Source of the DNA: Streptomyces noursei
Lineage (GTDB): Bacteria > Actinomycetota > Actinomycetes > Streptomycetales > Streptomycetaceae
Assembly (NCBI RefSeq): GCF_016917755.1
Contig: NZ_CP070326.1
Coordinates: 3,100,001 to 3,164,000, forward strand
Direction: 5' to 3'
Length of the DNA: 64,000 nt
This document shows, in pieces, positions 35,361 through 44,476 of this stretch (position 1 is the stretch's first letter; every line of letters begins with the position of its first letter). The position numbers and the translations under genes are program-made. Under the pieces are notes generated by a model, which ran no database searches, was not told the DNA's origin, and saw only the letters and a list, made by a program, of their open reading frames with translations.

Positions 35361-37127
35361 TCATCCCTGGTGGTTCGGCTGCTGTGACTGCTGCGACTTC
35401 TGCGCTGCCATCGCGGATTCGATCGCGGCGCGCAGCACCTGGCGGTCGTCGAAGGGGCGTACCACTCCGGCGATGTCCTGTCCCTGTTCGTGGCCCTTGC
35501 CCGCGACGATCACGGTGTCCCCGGGTTCGGCGCGGGCGACGGCGGCGGCGACGGCGGCGGCCCGGTCCTCTTCGACGAGGACGGTGCCGCGCTCGTGGAC
35601 GGGCACCTCGGCGGCGCCCGCGAGCATGGTGGCGAGGATCGCGAGCGGGTCCTCGGAGCGGGGGTTGTCGGAGGTCAGCACGGCGGTGTCGGCGAGCCGG
35701 GCGACCGCGGCGCCCATCGGCATCCGCTTGTGCGGGTCGCGGTCGCCGCCGCAGCCGAGTACGGCGTGCACCTTGCCGGTGGTGACCTTGCGCAGGGCCC
35801 GCAGAACCGATTCGACGGCGTCCGTCTTGTGCGCGTAGTCGACGACCGCCAGGTAGGGCTGGCCGACGTCCACCCGCTCCAGGCGGCCGGGGACGCCCGG
35901 GATCGCGGCGACGCCGTCGGCCGCGGTCTGCGGGTCGATGCCGGCGACGGCCAGCGCGGTGATCGCGGCCAGCGCGTTGGAGACGTTGAACGGGCCGGCG
36001 ATCGGGCTGGCGGCGCGCAGCGTCACGCCGCCGGGGCCGTGCACGGTGAAGGTCGAGCCGAGCGCGCCGATCTCGACGTCGGCGGCGCGCCAGTCGGCGT
36101 CCGGGTGGCCCTCGGCGGAGAAGGTGGTGACCGGGACCTCGGACTCGCCGGCGGCCAGCCGGCGGCCGTACTTGTCGTCGAGGTTGACCACGCCGGCCTT
36201 GCTGCGCGCCCTGGTGAACAGCTGGGCCTTGGCCTGGAAGTAGTCCTCCATGCCGGAGTGGAACTCCATGTGCTCCGGGCTGAGGTTGTTGAAGACCGCG
36301 ACGTCGAAGACGCAGCCGTCGACCCGGCCGAGCACCAGCGCGTGGCTGGAGACCTCCATGGCGACCGAGCGGACGCCGCGCTCGCGCATCACCGCGAACA
36401 GCGCCTGGAGGTCGGTGGCCTCGGGCGTGGTCCGCTCGGACTTCAGGCGCTCGTCGCCGATCCGGGACTCGACGGTGCCGATCAGGCCGGTCAGACCGCC
36501 CGCCCGTCGCCCGCCACCGCCGTCGGCCTCCTTGGCGGCCGCGGCCCGCAGCCCGCCCTCGATGAGGTATGCGGTGGTGGTCTTGCCGGAGGTGCCGGTG
36601 ATACCGATCTGGAGGAGGTCCTCGCCCGGCGCACCGTAGATCGAGACGGCCAGGGCACCCATCCGCCCGCGCGGGTCGTCGACGGCCAGGACCGGCAGAC
36701 CGGTCGCGGCGGCCCGCTCGGCGCCCGACGGGTCGGTCAGGATCGCGGCGGCGCCGAGGTCGGCGGCCTGGGCGACGAAGTCGGCGCCGTGCAGACGGGC
36801 GCCGGGCAGCGCGGCGTAGATGTCGCCGGGGCGGACCGCACGGGAGTCGTGGGTGATGCCGGTGACCATGACATGCGCGGCGTCGGGGACCGGGATCGCC
36901 AGCTGCTGGGCGAGGTCCGCCAGGGGGGTGGGACGGACCTCCGCGGGGCGCGGCGCACCCGGATATCTGCCGGGGCCGCCCTTCTCCGCGTGCTGGGGTT
37001 TCGGGGACTGATCAGCTTGTGACACGGCGGTGAGCGTACCGGGCAGAACGGGCCCGGGGCGAAGTGAGGGCTCCGCCGGGGTTCTGTCGCCGGGCAGCTG
37101 CGGGCCGTCGGGAGTGATCGTCGTCAC
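35361..37127 (-). CDS. murE: MurE, diaminopimelate-adding ligase
   Basis: A 588-residue Mur ligase that adds diaminopimelate to UDP-MurNAc-dipeptide. The ATP loop is ITGTSGKTTTAYL. The substrate-defining SDNPRSEDP motif is the diaminopimelate form, consistent with the LL-DAP of streptomycete walls. The first 75 residues are a low-complexity extension not found in most MurE proteins, and a Gly-rich insert follows the ATP loop. A GTG start begins VTTITPDG. It lies 18 nt downstream of ftsI. The start could be internal, since the extension is poorly conserved in general. Confidence 0.94.
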   Translation of the reverse strand: MTTITPDGPQLPGDRTPAEPSLRPGPVLPGTLTAVSQADQSPKPQHAEKGGPGRYPGAPRPAEVRPTPLADLAQQLAIPVPDAAHVMVTGITHDSRAVRPGDIYAALPGARLHGADFVAQAADLGAAAILTDPSGAERAAATGLPVLAVDDPRGRMGALAVSIYGAPGEDLLQIGITGTSGKTTTAYLIEGGLRAAAAKEADGGGGRRAGGLTGLIGTVESRIGDERLKSERTTPEATDLQALFAVMRERGVRSVAMEVSSHALVLGRVDGCVFDVAVFNNLSPEHMEFHSGMEDYFQAKAQLFTRARSKAGVVNLDDKYGRRLAAGESEVPVTTFSAEGHPDADWRAADVEIGALGSTFTVHGPGGVTLRAASPIAGPFNVSNALAAITALAVAGIDPQTAADGVAAIPGVPGRLERVDVGQPYLAVVDYAHKTDAVESVLRALRKVTTGKVHAVLGCGGDRDPHKRMPMGAAVARLADTAVLTSDNPRSEDPLAILATMLAGAAEVPVHERGTVLVEEDRAAAVAAAVARAEPGDTVIVAGKGHEQGQDIAGVVRPFDDRQVLRAAIESAMAAQKSQQSQQPNHQG

Positions 37128-37145
37128 GGCGGTGTTGCCTCGTTT

Positions 37146-39104
37146 TCATTCGCCTGGCTTGAACGTGACCGGCAGCCGCGGCGGCTGTGCGCCGGTCGGG
37201 GGGACCTGGAGCGTCTTGAGCGCGAACGCCATGACTTTCTGGAAGATCGGGCCGCAGACCTGGCCTCCGAAGTAGCTGCCGTGAGTGGGGTTCTGCACGG
37301 CGCAGTAGACGGTGATGCGGGGCTTGTCGGCGGGCGCGAAGCCGGCGAAGGAGGCGGTGTAGCCGTGGTAGCGGCCGGTCTTCGGGTCCACCCGGTTGGA
37401 GGTGCCGGTCTTGCCGCCGACCCGATAGCCGTCGATCTTCGCCTTCGCCCCGGTGCCCTCGTCGTCGTCCACCACCGACTCCAGCATGGCGGAGAGGGTG
37501 GTGGCGGTCTTCGTGCTCACCACCCGGCTCTGGGCGGGCGCGGGAGCCGGGACGTACCGGCCGTCCGGCCCGGTGGCGCCGCGGACGAGGGTGGGGGCGA
37601 TCCGCTCGCCGCCGTTGGCGATGGTGGAGTAGACGGAGGCGGCCTGGACGGCGTTGAGGGACAGGCCCTGGCCGAACGGGATGGTGTACTGCTGGGAGGT
37701 GTTCCACTTCTCCGGCTTGGCCAGGATGCCGTCGGTCTCGCCCGGGAAGTTGAGCCCGGTCGGCTGGCCGATGCCGAATTTCCGCAGGTAGGAGTAGAGG
37801 ACCCGGTTGGCCTGCGGCTGGGTCGTGCCCAGTTGGCCGGTGGCCAGGATGGTGCCGATGTTGCTGGACTTGGCGAGCACGCCGTTGAGCGTCAGGTGCC
37901 AGGTGTCGTGGTCGACGTCGTCGGAGAAGAGCCGGTCGCCGCGGTGCAGTCGGTTGGGCACGGTGACCCGGGTGTACGGGCTCGCGGCGCCCTCCTCCAG
38001 GACGGCCGCCATCGACATCAGCTTGCTGGTGGAGCCCGGCTCGTAGGCGTCGGTAAGGGCGGGGTTGCCGAGCCTGTCGGGGCCGGCCTTGGACAAGTCG
38101 TTGGGGTCGAAGCCGGGGGCGTTGGCGAGCGCCAGGATCTGGCCGGTGCGGGTGTCCTGGACGACGACGTAGCCGCGGTCGGCGCGGGACTTCTCCACCT
38201 GATCGCTGATGGCCTGCTGGGCCGCCCACTGGATGTCGCGGTCGATGGTCAGCTGGACGTCGGTGCCGGGGACGGCGGGGTGCTCCTGGGTGTCGGCGGT
38301 GGGCACCCGGCGGCCGCCGGACTGGGCGTAGACCAGCTTGCCGTCCTTGCCGGCCAGTTCCTTGTTGAGCTGGGCCTCCAGGCCGCCGGCGCCCTTGCCC
38401 GTGCCGTTGACGAAGCCGAGCAGGCCGGCGGCGAGGTCGCCGCCCGGGTAGACGCGCTTGCTGTGCTTGTCGGCGAAGATGCCGACCAGGACGTTGGGGC
38501 GGGGGGCGCTCTTGGGGGCGGCGGCGGCTTTGGCGTCCAGCGTCTTGCGGAGGTCCTTGATCTTCTTCCACACCTGGGGGGTGCGCTGCCGGGCGAGCAG
38601 GACGTAGCGGGACGCGGGCTGGTCGAGCTTGGCGGCGAGGGCCTCCCGGGACTCGTCGAGAATCGGCGCGAGCAGTGCGGCGGCCTGCTGCGGGGCGTCC
38701 TTGATCTTGAGCTTGTCGGGCGCCAGGAGGCTGGGGTCGGCGGTGATGTCGTAGGCGTCCACGGTGGTGGCGAGGTCCACCCCGTTGCGGTCGGTGATCG
38801 CGCCGCGCTCGGCGGCCAGTTTGACCGGGACGTAGCGGTTCTCGTTGGCCTTGGCGGAGTAGGCCGCGGCGTCCACCGCCTGCACCTGCACGAGCCGGAC
38901 GACGAACGCCAGCATCACCAGCGTCAGCGCCAGGGCGACCAGCCGCAGCCGGGGGCGCGGGCTGACCGGCCGCAGCGTGCCGCCGGCCGGCCGGGGGCGG
39001 CCCTGGACGGCGGGCCGGCGGGTGGCCGGCGACCGGGACGCACCGGAGCGGCCGGCGGGCCGGGCGGGGCGCGGTACGCGCCGGGGGTCCCTGGGCTCGG
39101 TCAT
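37146..39104 (-). CDS. ftsI: FtsI, septal penicillin-binding protein 3
   Basis: A 652-residue class B transpeptidase cross-linking septal wall. A basic Pro/Arg-rich cytoplasmic tail (about 50 residues) is followed by one anchor (LVALALTLVMLAFVVRL) and the dimerisation domain. The transpeptidase domain has S358-T-S-K361, KSSN and GGKTGTSN. A C-terminal tail ends with a Pro/Lys segment. The start ATG overlaps the stop of a possible 36-aa ORF, and GGAG lies inside that ORF at the right distance. It is the target of beta-lactams. Confidence 0.96.
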   Translation of the reverse strand: MTEPRDPRRVPRPARPAGRSGASRSPATRRPAVQGRPRPAGGTLRPVSPRPRLRLVALALTLVMLAFVVRLVQVQAVDAAAYSAKANENRYVPVKLAAERGAITDRNGVDLATTVDAYDITADPSLLAPDKLKIKDAPQQAAALLAPILDESREALAAKLDQPASRYVLLARQRTPQVWKKIKDLRKTLDAKAAAAPKSAPRPNVLVGIFADKHSKRVYPGGDLAAGLLGFVNGTGKGAGGLEAQLNKELAGKDGKLVYAQSGGRRVPTADTQEHPAVPGTDVQLTIDRDIQWAAQQAISDQVEKSRADRGYVVVQDTRTGQILALANAPGFDPNDLSKAGPDRLGNPALTDAYEPGSTSKLMSMAAVLEEGAASPYTRVTVPNRLHRGDRLFSDDVDHDTWHLTLNGVLAKSSNIGTILATGQLGTTQPQANRVLYSYLRKFGIGQPTGLNFPGETDGILAKPEKWNTSQQYTIPFGQGLSLNAVQAASVYSTIANGGERIAPTLVRGATGPDGRYVPAPAPAQSRVVSTKTATTLSAMLESVVDDDEGTGAKAKIDGYRVGGKTGTSNRVDPKTGRYHGYTASFAGFAPADKPRITVYCAVQNPTHGSYFGGQVCGPIFQKVMAFALKTLQVPPTGAQPPRLPVTFKPGE

Positions 39105-39211
39105 ACCGCGGTCTCCGGGGCGGGCACGGGGGTGGCAGGCAGCCGCGCGGCGCCGTCCGCCCGGAGGGCCGGGACGGCGGGACCGCAGCAGCGGTGGGCG
39201 GGGGCGGGCAT
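39101..39211 (-). CDS. possible 36-aa ORF bridging ftsL and ftsI
   Basis: The gap between ftsL and ftsI is 114 nt, unusually large within this tight operon. It contains an ORF starting ATG (or the preceding GTG), 8 nt after the ftsL stop, and ending in TGA that overlaps the ftsI ATG (ATGA). Nearly all of its 36 codons end in G or C. The product (MPAPAHRCCGPAVPAL and an Ala/Pro tail) has no recognisable domain and its ribosome site is weak (GGTGA). It could encode a micropeptide or just couple ftsL to ftsI translation. It may also be chance. Confidence 0.3.
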   Translation of the reverse strand: MPAPAHRCCGPAVPALRADGAARLPATPVPAPETAV

Positions 39212-39218
39212 CACGCGG

Positions 39219-39881
39219 TCACCTGCCGGAGGCCGACGGGGAGGGCCCGGCCGCGAGGGCGGACGGGCGGCCGGCGGGGGACGGTGGGGCGGCGGGCAGG
39301 AGGACGGAGGCCGGGGCCACCGGGGTCGCCAGCGGGCCCGGCGACGGCGGGACGCCCGGGGTGCTGGGGGCGAGCGGGCCGATCGCGGGCCGTACCGCCG
39401 GCGACGTCGGCGGGAGCACGGACGCCGGCGGGGTCTCCGGGGCCGACGGCCGCAGCATCATCGGGCCGAGCGACCCCGGTTCGACGGACGCGGACAGCGA
39501 GGTGCTGGAGGACGAGACCGGGCCCGGCGCGCCGCGGACCGTGCCGTCCGGCATCAGGAACGCCGGGTTGCCGCCCGGGACCATGCCCAGTTTGCGGGCC
39601 CGCCGCGCCAGCTCGTCCGGGGCGGAATAGGCGTCCACCGCCTGCTGGAGCGCCTGCTGCTCGTCCGTCAGCTCGCCGGTCTTCCGCTCCAGCCGGCTCA
39701 GCTCGAACGACCCTTGGTTGAGCGCCGAGTTGAGCAGCAGCAGGGTGATCAGCCCGGAGCCCAGGAGCACCACGACGAGCAGGACGAAGGGGGTGCGCGC
39801 GGCGGTGCCGCCGCGGGGGGCGGAGGGCAGCAGCGCGGCCAGGCGCTGCCTGCCGCGCGGACGACCCCCCTGCCCTGTCAC
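39219..39881 (-). CDS. ftsL: FtsL-like divisome protein with long Pro/Ser tail
   Basis: A 220-residue bitopic protein: a basic N-terminus of about 30 residues, one membrane segment ([20 protein letters not shown]), then a coiled coil ([19 protein letters not shown]) as in FtsL/DivIC. The remaining 110 residues are Pro/Ser/Ala-rich and extracytoplasmic, about twice the usual FtsL length. It bridges FtsQ with FtsW/FtsI. The GTG start at 39881 overlaps the rsmH stop (GTGA). Identification rests on topology and position, since FtsL sequences diverge widely. Confidence 0.9.
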   Translation of the reverse strand: MTGQGGRPRGRQRLAALLPSAPRGGTAARTPFVLLVVVLLGSGLITLLLLNSALNQGSFELSRLERKTGELTDEQQALQQAVDAYSAPDELARRARKLGMVPGGNPAFLMPDGTVRGAPGPVSSSSTSLSASVEPGSLGPMMLRPSAPETPPASVLPPTSPAVRPAIGPLAPSTPGVPPSPGPLATPVAPASVLLPAAPPSPAGRPSALAAGPSPSASGR

Positions 39882-40837
39882 GCGATGTCCTCGCGGATGC
39901 GCTCGGCGCCGCGCAGCCGGGCGGGGGCCGCGCGCCGGTTCTGGGCGACCTCCTCCTCGGTGGGCAGCTCGGCCCCGCGGGTCAGCAGCTTGAGCCGGGG
40001 CTGGTAGCGCTCGGGCACGACCGGGAGGCCGGGCGGCGCGGTGCTGCTGGCGCCGGCCGCGAAGACGTGCTTGACCAGCCGGTCCTCCAGCGAGTGGTAG
40101 GCGAGCACGGCGATCCGGCCGCCGACCGCGAGGGCCTTCACGGCGGCCGGGATGGCGCGTTCGACGCAGGCCAGCTCGCCGTTGACCTCGATGCGCAGGG
40201 CCTGGAAGGTGCGCTTGGCCGGATTGCCGCCGGTGCGCTTGGCGGCCTGCGGCAGCGCGTCACGGATCAGCTCGACCAGCCGGGCGCTGTTGCTGAACGG
40301 CTCCTTCTCCCGCTCCCGGACCACCGCCGCGACGATCCGCTTGGCCTGCTTCTCCTCCCCGTAGGCGCGCAGGATCCGGACCAGTTCCCCGGGCGGGTAG
40401 GTGTTGAGGACCTCGGCGGCGCTGATGCCGGTCGTCTGGTCCATCCGCATGTCGAGCGGGGCGTCCTGGGCGTAGGCGAAGCCGCGGTCGGCCTCGTCGA
40501 GCTGCATGGAGGAGACCCCGAGGTCGAACAGGACGGCCTGGACCTTGGGCAGCCCGAGCCGGTCGAGGACCTCGGGGAGCTCGTCGTAGACCGCGTGCAC
40601 CAGGGTGGCGCGGTCCCCGTAGGGGGCCAGCCGCTCCCCCGCGAGCCGGAGCGCGGCCGGGTCGCGGTCCAGGGCGACGAGCCGGGCCTCGGGGAACGTG
40701 GCGAGCAGCGCCTCGCTGTGCCCACCGAGGCCGAGGGTGCAGTCGACGACGACCGCGCCGGGCTCGGCGAGCGCGGGGGCGAGCATGTCCAGACACCGCT
40801 GGAGCATGACGGGTACGTGGCGAGTGTTGCTGCTCAT
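39878..40837 (-). CDS. rsmH: 16S rRNA m4C1402 methyltransferase RsmH (MraW)
   Basis: A 319-residue SAM-dependent enzyme that N4-methylates C1402 of 16S rRNA. The SAM site is [15 protein letters not shown]. Other family blocks are [19 protein letters not shown] and [20 protein letters not shown]. The ATG start has GGAAGG upstream. It is the first gene of the minus-strand dcw block, and no mraZ precedes it. Confidence 0.96.
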   Translation of the reverse strand: MSSNTRHVPVMLQRCLDMLAPALAEPGAVVVDCTLGLGGHSEALLATFPEARLVALDRDPAALRLAGERLAPYGDRATLVHAVYDELPEVLDRLGLPKVQAVLFDLGVSSMQLDEADRGFAYAQDAPLDMRMDQTTGISAAEVLNTYPPGELVRILRAYGEEKQAKRIVAAVVREREKEPFSNSARLVELIRDALPQAAKRTGGNPAKRTFQALRIEVNGELACVERAIPAAVKALAVGGRIAVLAYHSLEDRLVKHVFAAGASSTAPPGLPVVPERYQPRLKLLTRGAELPTEEEVAQNRRAAPARLRGAERIREDIA

Positions 40838-41227
40838 GCGCCTTCCGATGGTGGGCGGCAGGTGGGTCCCCGGCCGCTGGCTGGGGGATGCCGCACGTAC
40901 CGCTTGGTCCCCGCCCGCTCTGAAGGGGAAGTGGCCCTCCGGCGACGGGGAAGTGACGTCGGATGACCGGTGGAGCGGGAGGAGGCCGAACCGTACGTAC
41001 GGTCACGCACGCGCGGGATCCGGGATCCAAGGAGAGCGTCACGCCTCCCACTTCGCGCCACTTTAGTCCACCTGCCGTCCCGGTCAATCAACTGGTTCCG
41101 CGCGTCCCCCGCAGGGTGCGCCCGAAGGTTTCGTGCGGCTTTATCCGGGGACGTGCAACCCTGTGGATTACCTCACAAGGTGTGATGTTGTCCCCTACGC
41201 CTGTTGTACGGAGGGGCTGAACAGGCC
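40838..41227. other. divergent region between rsmH and the carbonic anhydrase
   Basis: 390 nt with no supported gene. It contains the rsmH promoter (41060-41087) and a leader of roughly 215 nt before the rsmH ATG. The leader includes the alternating palindrome CGTACGTACG near 40993 and a GGATCC direct repeat near 41022. The frame open through it on the minus strand has no start signals and poor composition. Confidence 0.55.
41060..41087 (-). promoter_or_regulatory. putative promoter of the rsmH-dcw operon
   Basis: TTGACC (41082-41087) and TAAAGT (41060-41065), 16 nt apart, read towards rsmH. This is the best match to the housekeeping sigma consensus in the window. Transcription would start near 41052 and leave a long leader. 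Confidence 0.6.
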
Positions 41228-41809
41228 ATGAACGATTACCGTGAATCCATGCCCATACCTGCGTCGCAGCCGCTGCCCCCCTCCTCCGACAGCACGCCCG
41301 CCGCGCCTGACGGCACGGTCACCGACCGCCTCGTCGAGGCGAACCGGCACTATGCCGCCGCCTTCACCGACCCGGGCATGGACGCCCGACCGGTCCTCAA
41401 GGTCGCCGTGGTGGCCTGCATGGACGCCCGGCTCGACCTGCACGCCGCGCTGGGCCTGGAGCTCGGCGACTGCCACACCATCCGCAACGCCGGCGGCGTG
41501 GTGACCGACGACATCATCCGCTCCCTGACGATCAGCCAGCGCGCGCTGGGCACCCGGTCCGTCGTCCTCATCCACCACACCGGCTGCGGCCTGCTCAGCC
41601 TGACCGAGGACTTCCGGCACGAGCTGGCGGCCGAGGTCGGCCAGCGGCCCACCTGGGCGGTCGAGGCGTTCAAGGACCTCGACCAGGACGTCCGGCAGTC
41701 CATGCAGCGGGTGCGCACCTCACCCTTCCTGCTGCACACCGACGACGTCCGCGGCTTCGTGTTCGACGTGACGACGGGACTGCTGCGGGAGATCGACCCG
41801 CGGGGCTGA
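41228..41809 (+). CDS. beta-class carbonic anhydrase
   Basis: A 193-residue zinc enzyme interconverting CO2 and bicarbonate. The ligand and catalytic motifs are VACMDARLDLH (Cys and the Asp-Arg pair) and HHTGCGLL (His-x2-Cys). It belongs to the short actinobacterial type rather than the plant-like type. I use ATG 41228, with GGAGGGG about 13 nt upstream; ATG 41249 is an alternative. It stands alone, divergent from rsmH, and is closed by a terminator. Confidence 0.9.
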   Translation: MNDYRESMPIPASQPLPPSSDSTPAAPDGTVTDRLVEANRHYAAAFTDPGMDARPVLKVAVVACMDARLDLHAALGLELGDCHTIRNAGGVVTDDIIRSLTISQRALGTRSVVLIHHTGCGLLSLTEDFRHELAAEVGQRPTWAVEAFKDLDQDVRQSMQRVRTSPFLLHTDDVRGFVFDVTTGLLREIDPRG

Positions 41810-41814
41810 CCTGC

Positions 41815-41849
41815 GACGGGACCTGCCGCGAGCGGCGGCGGGTCCCGTC
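41815..41849 (+). terminator. terminator after the carbonic anhydrase gene
   Basis: A 15-bp stem (41815-41829 with 41835-41849, one G-U pair) and a 5-nt loop begin 6 nt after the stop codon. Confidence 0.8.
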
Positions 41850-42062
41850 CGCCACCCCTCCCCCGCGCCCGGTTCGCCGGGCTTGTCCGGTTGGCCGGGA
41901 CGGAACGGTGTGAGTTATCCACAGGCCATGACGCGAGGCCGCGCGGGCGGCAAGAATGCGTAGGTGACATCGCCCCGGCCGAGGCCGGGCGGGATGCGCG
42001 CGGGGAGGGCCGGGTCCATCCAGGGGGCGGCGGCCACCCGGTGACGGGCCGAGGAGGGCCGA

Positions 42063-43088
42063 GTGACGACGTATGACGAACGAGCGAGCCTTGCCGATCT
42101 GACCACCACCGTCGGGCGGGTGCACCGGTCGGTGGAGGGAGTGATCGAGGGCAAGCCGGAGGTCGTACGGCTCGCGCTGACCGTTCTGCTGGCCGAGGGG
42201 CACCTGCTCATCGAGGACGTGCCCGGCGTCGGCAAGACGATGCTCGCCAAGGCGCTGGCCCGGTCCATCGACTGCTCGGTGCGGCGCATCCAGTTCACCC
42301 CCGACCTGCTGCCGTCGGACATCACCGGCGTGAGCGTCTACGACCAGCAGCAGCAGGACTTCGAGTTCAAGCCCGGCGCGATCTTCGCCCAGATCGTGAT
42401 CGGCGACGAGATCAACCGCGCCTCCCCCAAGACCCAGTCGGCGCTCCTGGAGTCCATGGAGGAGCGCCAGGTCACCATGGACGGGCAGACCTACGAGCTG
42501 CCCAGCCCCTTCATGGTCGTCGCGACGCAGAACCCGGTCGAGATGGAGGGCACCTACCCGCTCCCGGAGGCCCAGCGGGACCGCTTCATGGCCCGGATCT
42601 CGATCGGCTATCCCAGCCCGGCGGCCGAGCTGCGGATGCTCGACGTGCACGGCGGCGCCTCCCCCCTGGACGTGCTGCGCCCGGTGGCGCACGCCCACGA
42701 GATCGTCGAACTGACCGAGGCGGTGCGCGCGGTGCACGTCGCCGAGGCGGTGCGCCGGTACGCCGTCGATCTGGTGGCGGCCACCCGCAGCCATCCCGAT
42801 CTGCGGCTCGGCGCCTCGCCGCGGGCGACGCTGCACCTGCTGCGCGCCGCCAAGGCCGCGGCGGCCATGGCCGGGCGGGAGTTCGCGCTGCCGGACGACG
42901 TCCAGTCGCTGGCGGTGGCGGTGCTCGCGCACCGTCTGCTGCCCACCGCCCAGGCCCAGTTGAACCGCCGCACGGCCGAGCAGGTGGTGCTGGAGATCGT
43001 GCAGCGCACCCCGGTCCCCGACCCGTCCGCCCCGCAGTGGCGGCAGTCTGCCCGCGGCCAGCAGCCGCCCGGCGCACGGGGGTTGTGA
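42063..43088 (+). CDS. MoxR-family AAA+ ATPase
   Basis: A 341-residue AAA+ ATPase acting as a chaperone for a partner complex. Walker A is VPGVGKTMLAKA, Walker B is VIGDEINRASPKTQSALLESM, and sensor-1 is VVATQNPVEMEGTYPLPEAQ. The GTG start has GAGGAGGGCC upstream. Its stop overlaps the DUF58 gene (TGATG). MoxR-DUF58-transglutaminase operons are conserved in actinobacteria, but their substrate is unproven. Confidence 0.94.
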   Translation: MTTYDERASLADLTTTVGRVHRSVEGVIEGKPEVVRLALTVLLAEGHLLIEDVPGVGKTMLAKALARSIDCSVRRIQFTPDLLPSDITGVSVYDQQQQDFEFKPGAIFAQIVIGDEINRASPKTQSALLESMEERQVTMDGQTYELPSPFMVVATQNPVEMEGTYPLPEAQRDRFMARISIGYPSPAAELRMLDVHGGASPLDVLRPVAHAHEIVELTEAVRAVHVAEAVRRYAVDLVAATRSHPDLRLGASPRATLHLLRAAKAAAAMAGREFALPDDVQSLAVAVLAHRLLPTAQAQLNRRTAEQVVLEIVQRTPVPDPSAPQWRQSARGQQPPGARGL

Positions 43089-44476
43089 TGTCCGGCGGGG
43101 GGAGCACCGGGACGCCCGAGCCGGGCGGGCTGCGCGGCGCCTTCCGGGGGCTGACGACCCGCGGCCGGTCGTTCCTGGCGGCCGGGGTGGCCGCCGCGGC
43201 CTGCGCGTATCTCCTGGGGCAGGCGGATCTGCTGCGGGTCGGGCTGCTGCTGGCGGCGCTGCCGCTGGTGTGCGTCCTGGTGCTGCACCGCACCCGCTAC
43301 CGCGTCGCGGGCAGCCGCACCCTCACGCCGGCGCGGGTCGCGGCGGCGGCCGAGGCCCGGGTCCGACTCCGGGTGGAGAACGTCGCACGGCTGTCGACCG
43401 GCGTGCTGATGCTCCAGGACCGGGTCCCCTACGTCCTCGGGCCCCGGCCGCGCTTCGTCCTGGACCGCGTCGAGCCCGGCGGGCACCGCGAAGTGTCCTA
43501 CCGCGTCCGCTCCGACCTGCGCGGCCGCTATTCGCTGGGGCCGCTGCAGCTGCGCCTGACCGACCCGTTCGGCATGTGCGAGCTGACCCGCTCGTTCAGC
43601 TCGTTCGACACCCTCACGGTGGTGCCCCGCGTCGAGCCGCTGCCGCCGGTCCGGCTGGCCGGCGAGACCGCCGGGTACGGCGACGGACGGCACCGCTCGC
43701 TCGCCCTGGCCGGTGAGGACGACATCATCCCGCGCGGCTACCGCCACGGCGACGATCTGCGCCGGGTCCACTGGCGGTCCACCGCGCGCCACGGCGAGCT
43801 GATGGTCCGTCGCGAGGAGCAGCCGCAGAAGGCACGCTGCACCGTCCTGCTCGACACCCGCACGGTCGCCCACGAGGGTTCCGGGCCCGATTCGGCCTTC
43901 GAATGGGCGGTGGCCGGCGCCGCCTCGGTGGCCCTGCACCTGCTGGCGCGGGGCTTCTCGGTGCGGTTGCTGACGGACACCGGCCACACGGTGCCCGGTC
44001 CGGAGGGCGGCGGCTTCGCGGGCGGCGAGTCCGCGGACGCAGCGGGCCTGCTGCTGGACACCCTCGCCGTCGTGGAGCACTCCGCCGAGGAGGGCCTCTC
44101 CGCGGCGTACGACGCGCTGCGCGGCGGCGCCGAAGGGCTGCTGATCGCCTTCTTCGGCGAACTGGACGAGGAGCAGGCCGCGCTGGCCGGCCGGATCCGC
44201 CGGCGCAGCGCCACCGCGGTCGCCTTCGTCCTGGACGGCGACGCCTGGTCCCGGGGGCCCGGCGGGATCCGTCCCTCCCACGGGACACCGGTCGCCGAGC
44301 GGGTGCGGCTGCTGCGCGAGGCGGGCTGGACGGCGCTGCCGGTGGCGCCCGGTGACGCACTGGCGGAACTGTGGCGGGCGGCGGACCGGGCGGGGGCGGA
44401 ACCGGCCCCGCCGGCCGGCGCGGCGCCGGGGCGGGGCGGAACCGGCGCCCCCGGACGAAGCGAGGCGGGCGCATGA
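43088..44476 (+). CDS. DUF58 domain protein
   Basis: A 462-residue protein with two membrane segments near the N-terminus (SFLAAGVAAAACAYLLG and VGLLLAALPLVCVLVL), then a beta-rich region. The DUF58 block follows, with GDDLRRVHWRSTARHGELMVR. A von Willebrand A-like domain begins near CTVLLDTRT. It is the expected partner of the MoxR ATPase. Start and stop overlap with both neighbours (TGATG, ATGA), showing tight translational coupling. Confidence 0.92.
   Translation: MSGGGSTGTPEPGGLRGAFRGLTTRGRSFLAAGVAAAACAYLLGQADLLRVGLLLAALPLVCVLVLHRTRYRVAGSRTLTPARVAAAAEARVRLRVENVARLSTGVLMLQDRVPYVLGPRPRFVLDRVEPGGHREVSYRVRSDLRGRYSLGPLQLRLTDPFGMCELTRSFSSFDTLTVVPRVEPLPPVRLAGETAGYGDGRHRSLALAGEDDIIPRGYRHGDDLRRVHWRSTARHGELMVRREEQPQKARCTVLLDTRTVAHEGSGPDSAFEWAVAGAASVALHLLARGFSVRLLTDTGHTVPGPEGGGFAGGESADAAGLLLDTLAVVEHSAEEGLSAAYDALRGGAEGLLIAFFGELDEEQAALAGRIRRRSATAVAFVLDGDAWSRGPGGIRPSHGTPVAERVRLLREAGWTALPVAPGDALAELWRAADRAGAEPAPPAGAAPGRGGTGAPGRSEAGA

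Noticed and set aside
40260..41087. Minus-strand frame reaching from rsmH through the leader
   Set aside because: Overlaps rsmH in another frame. The leader portion lacks a start signal and coding composition.
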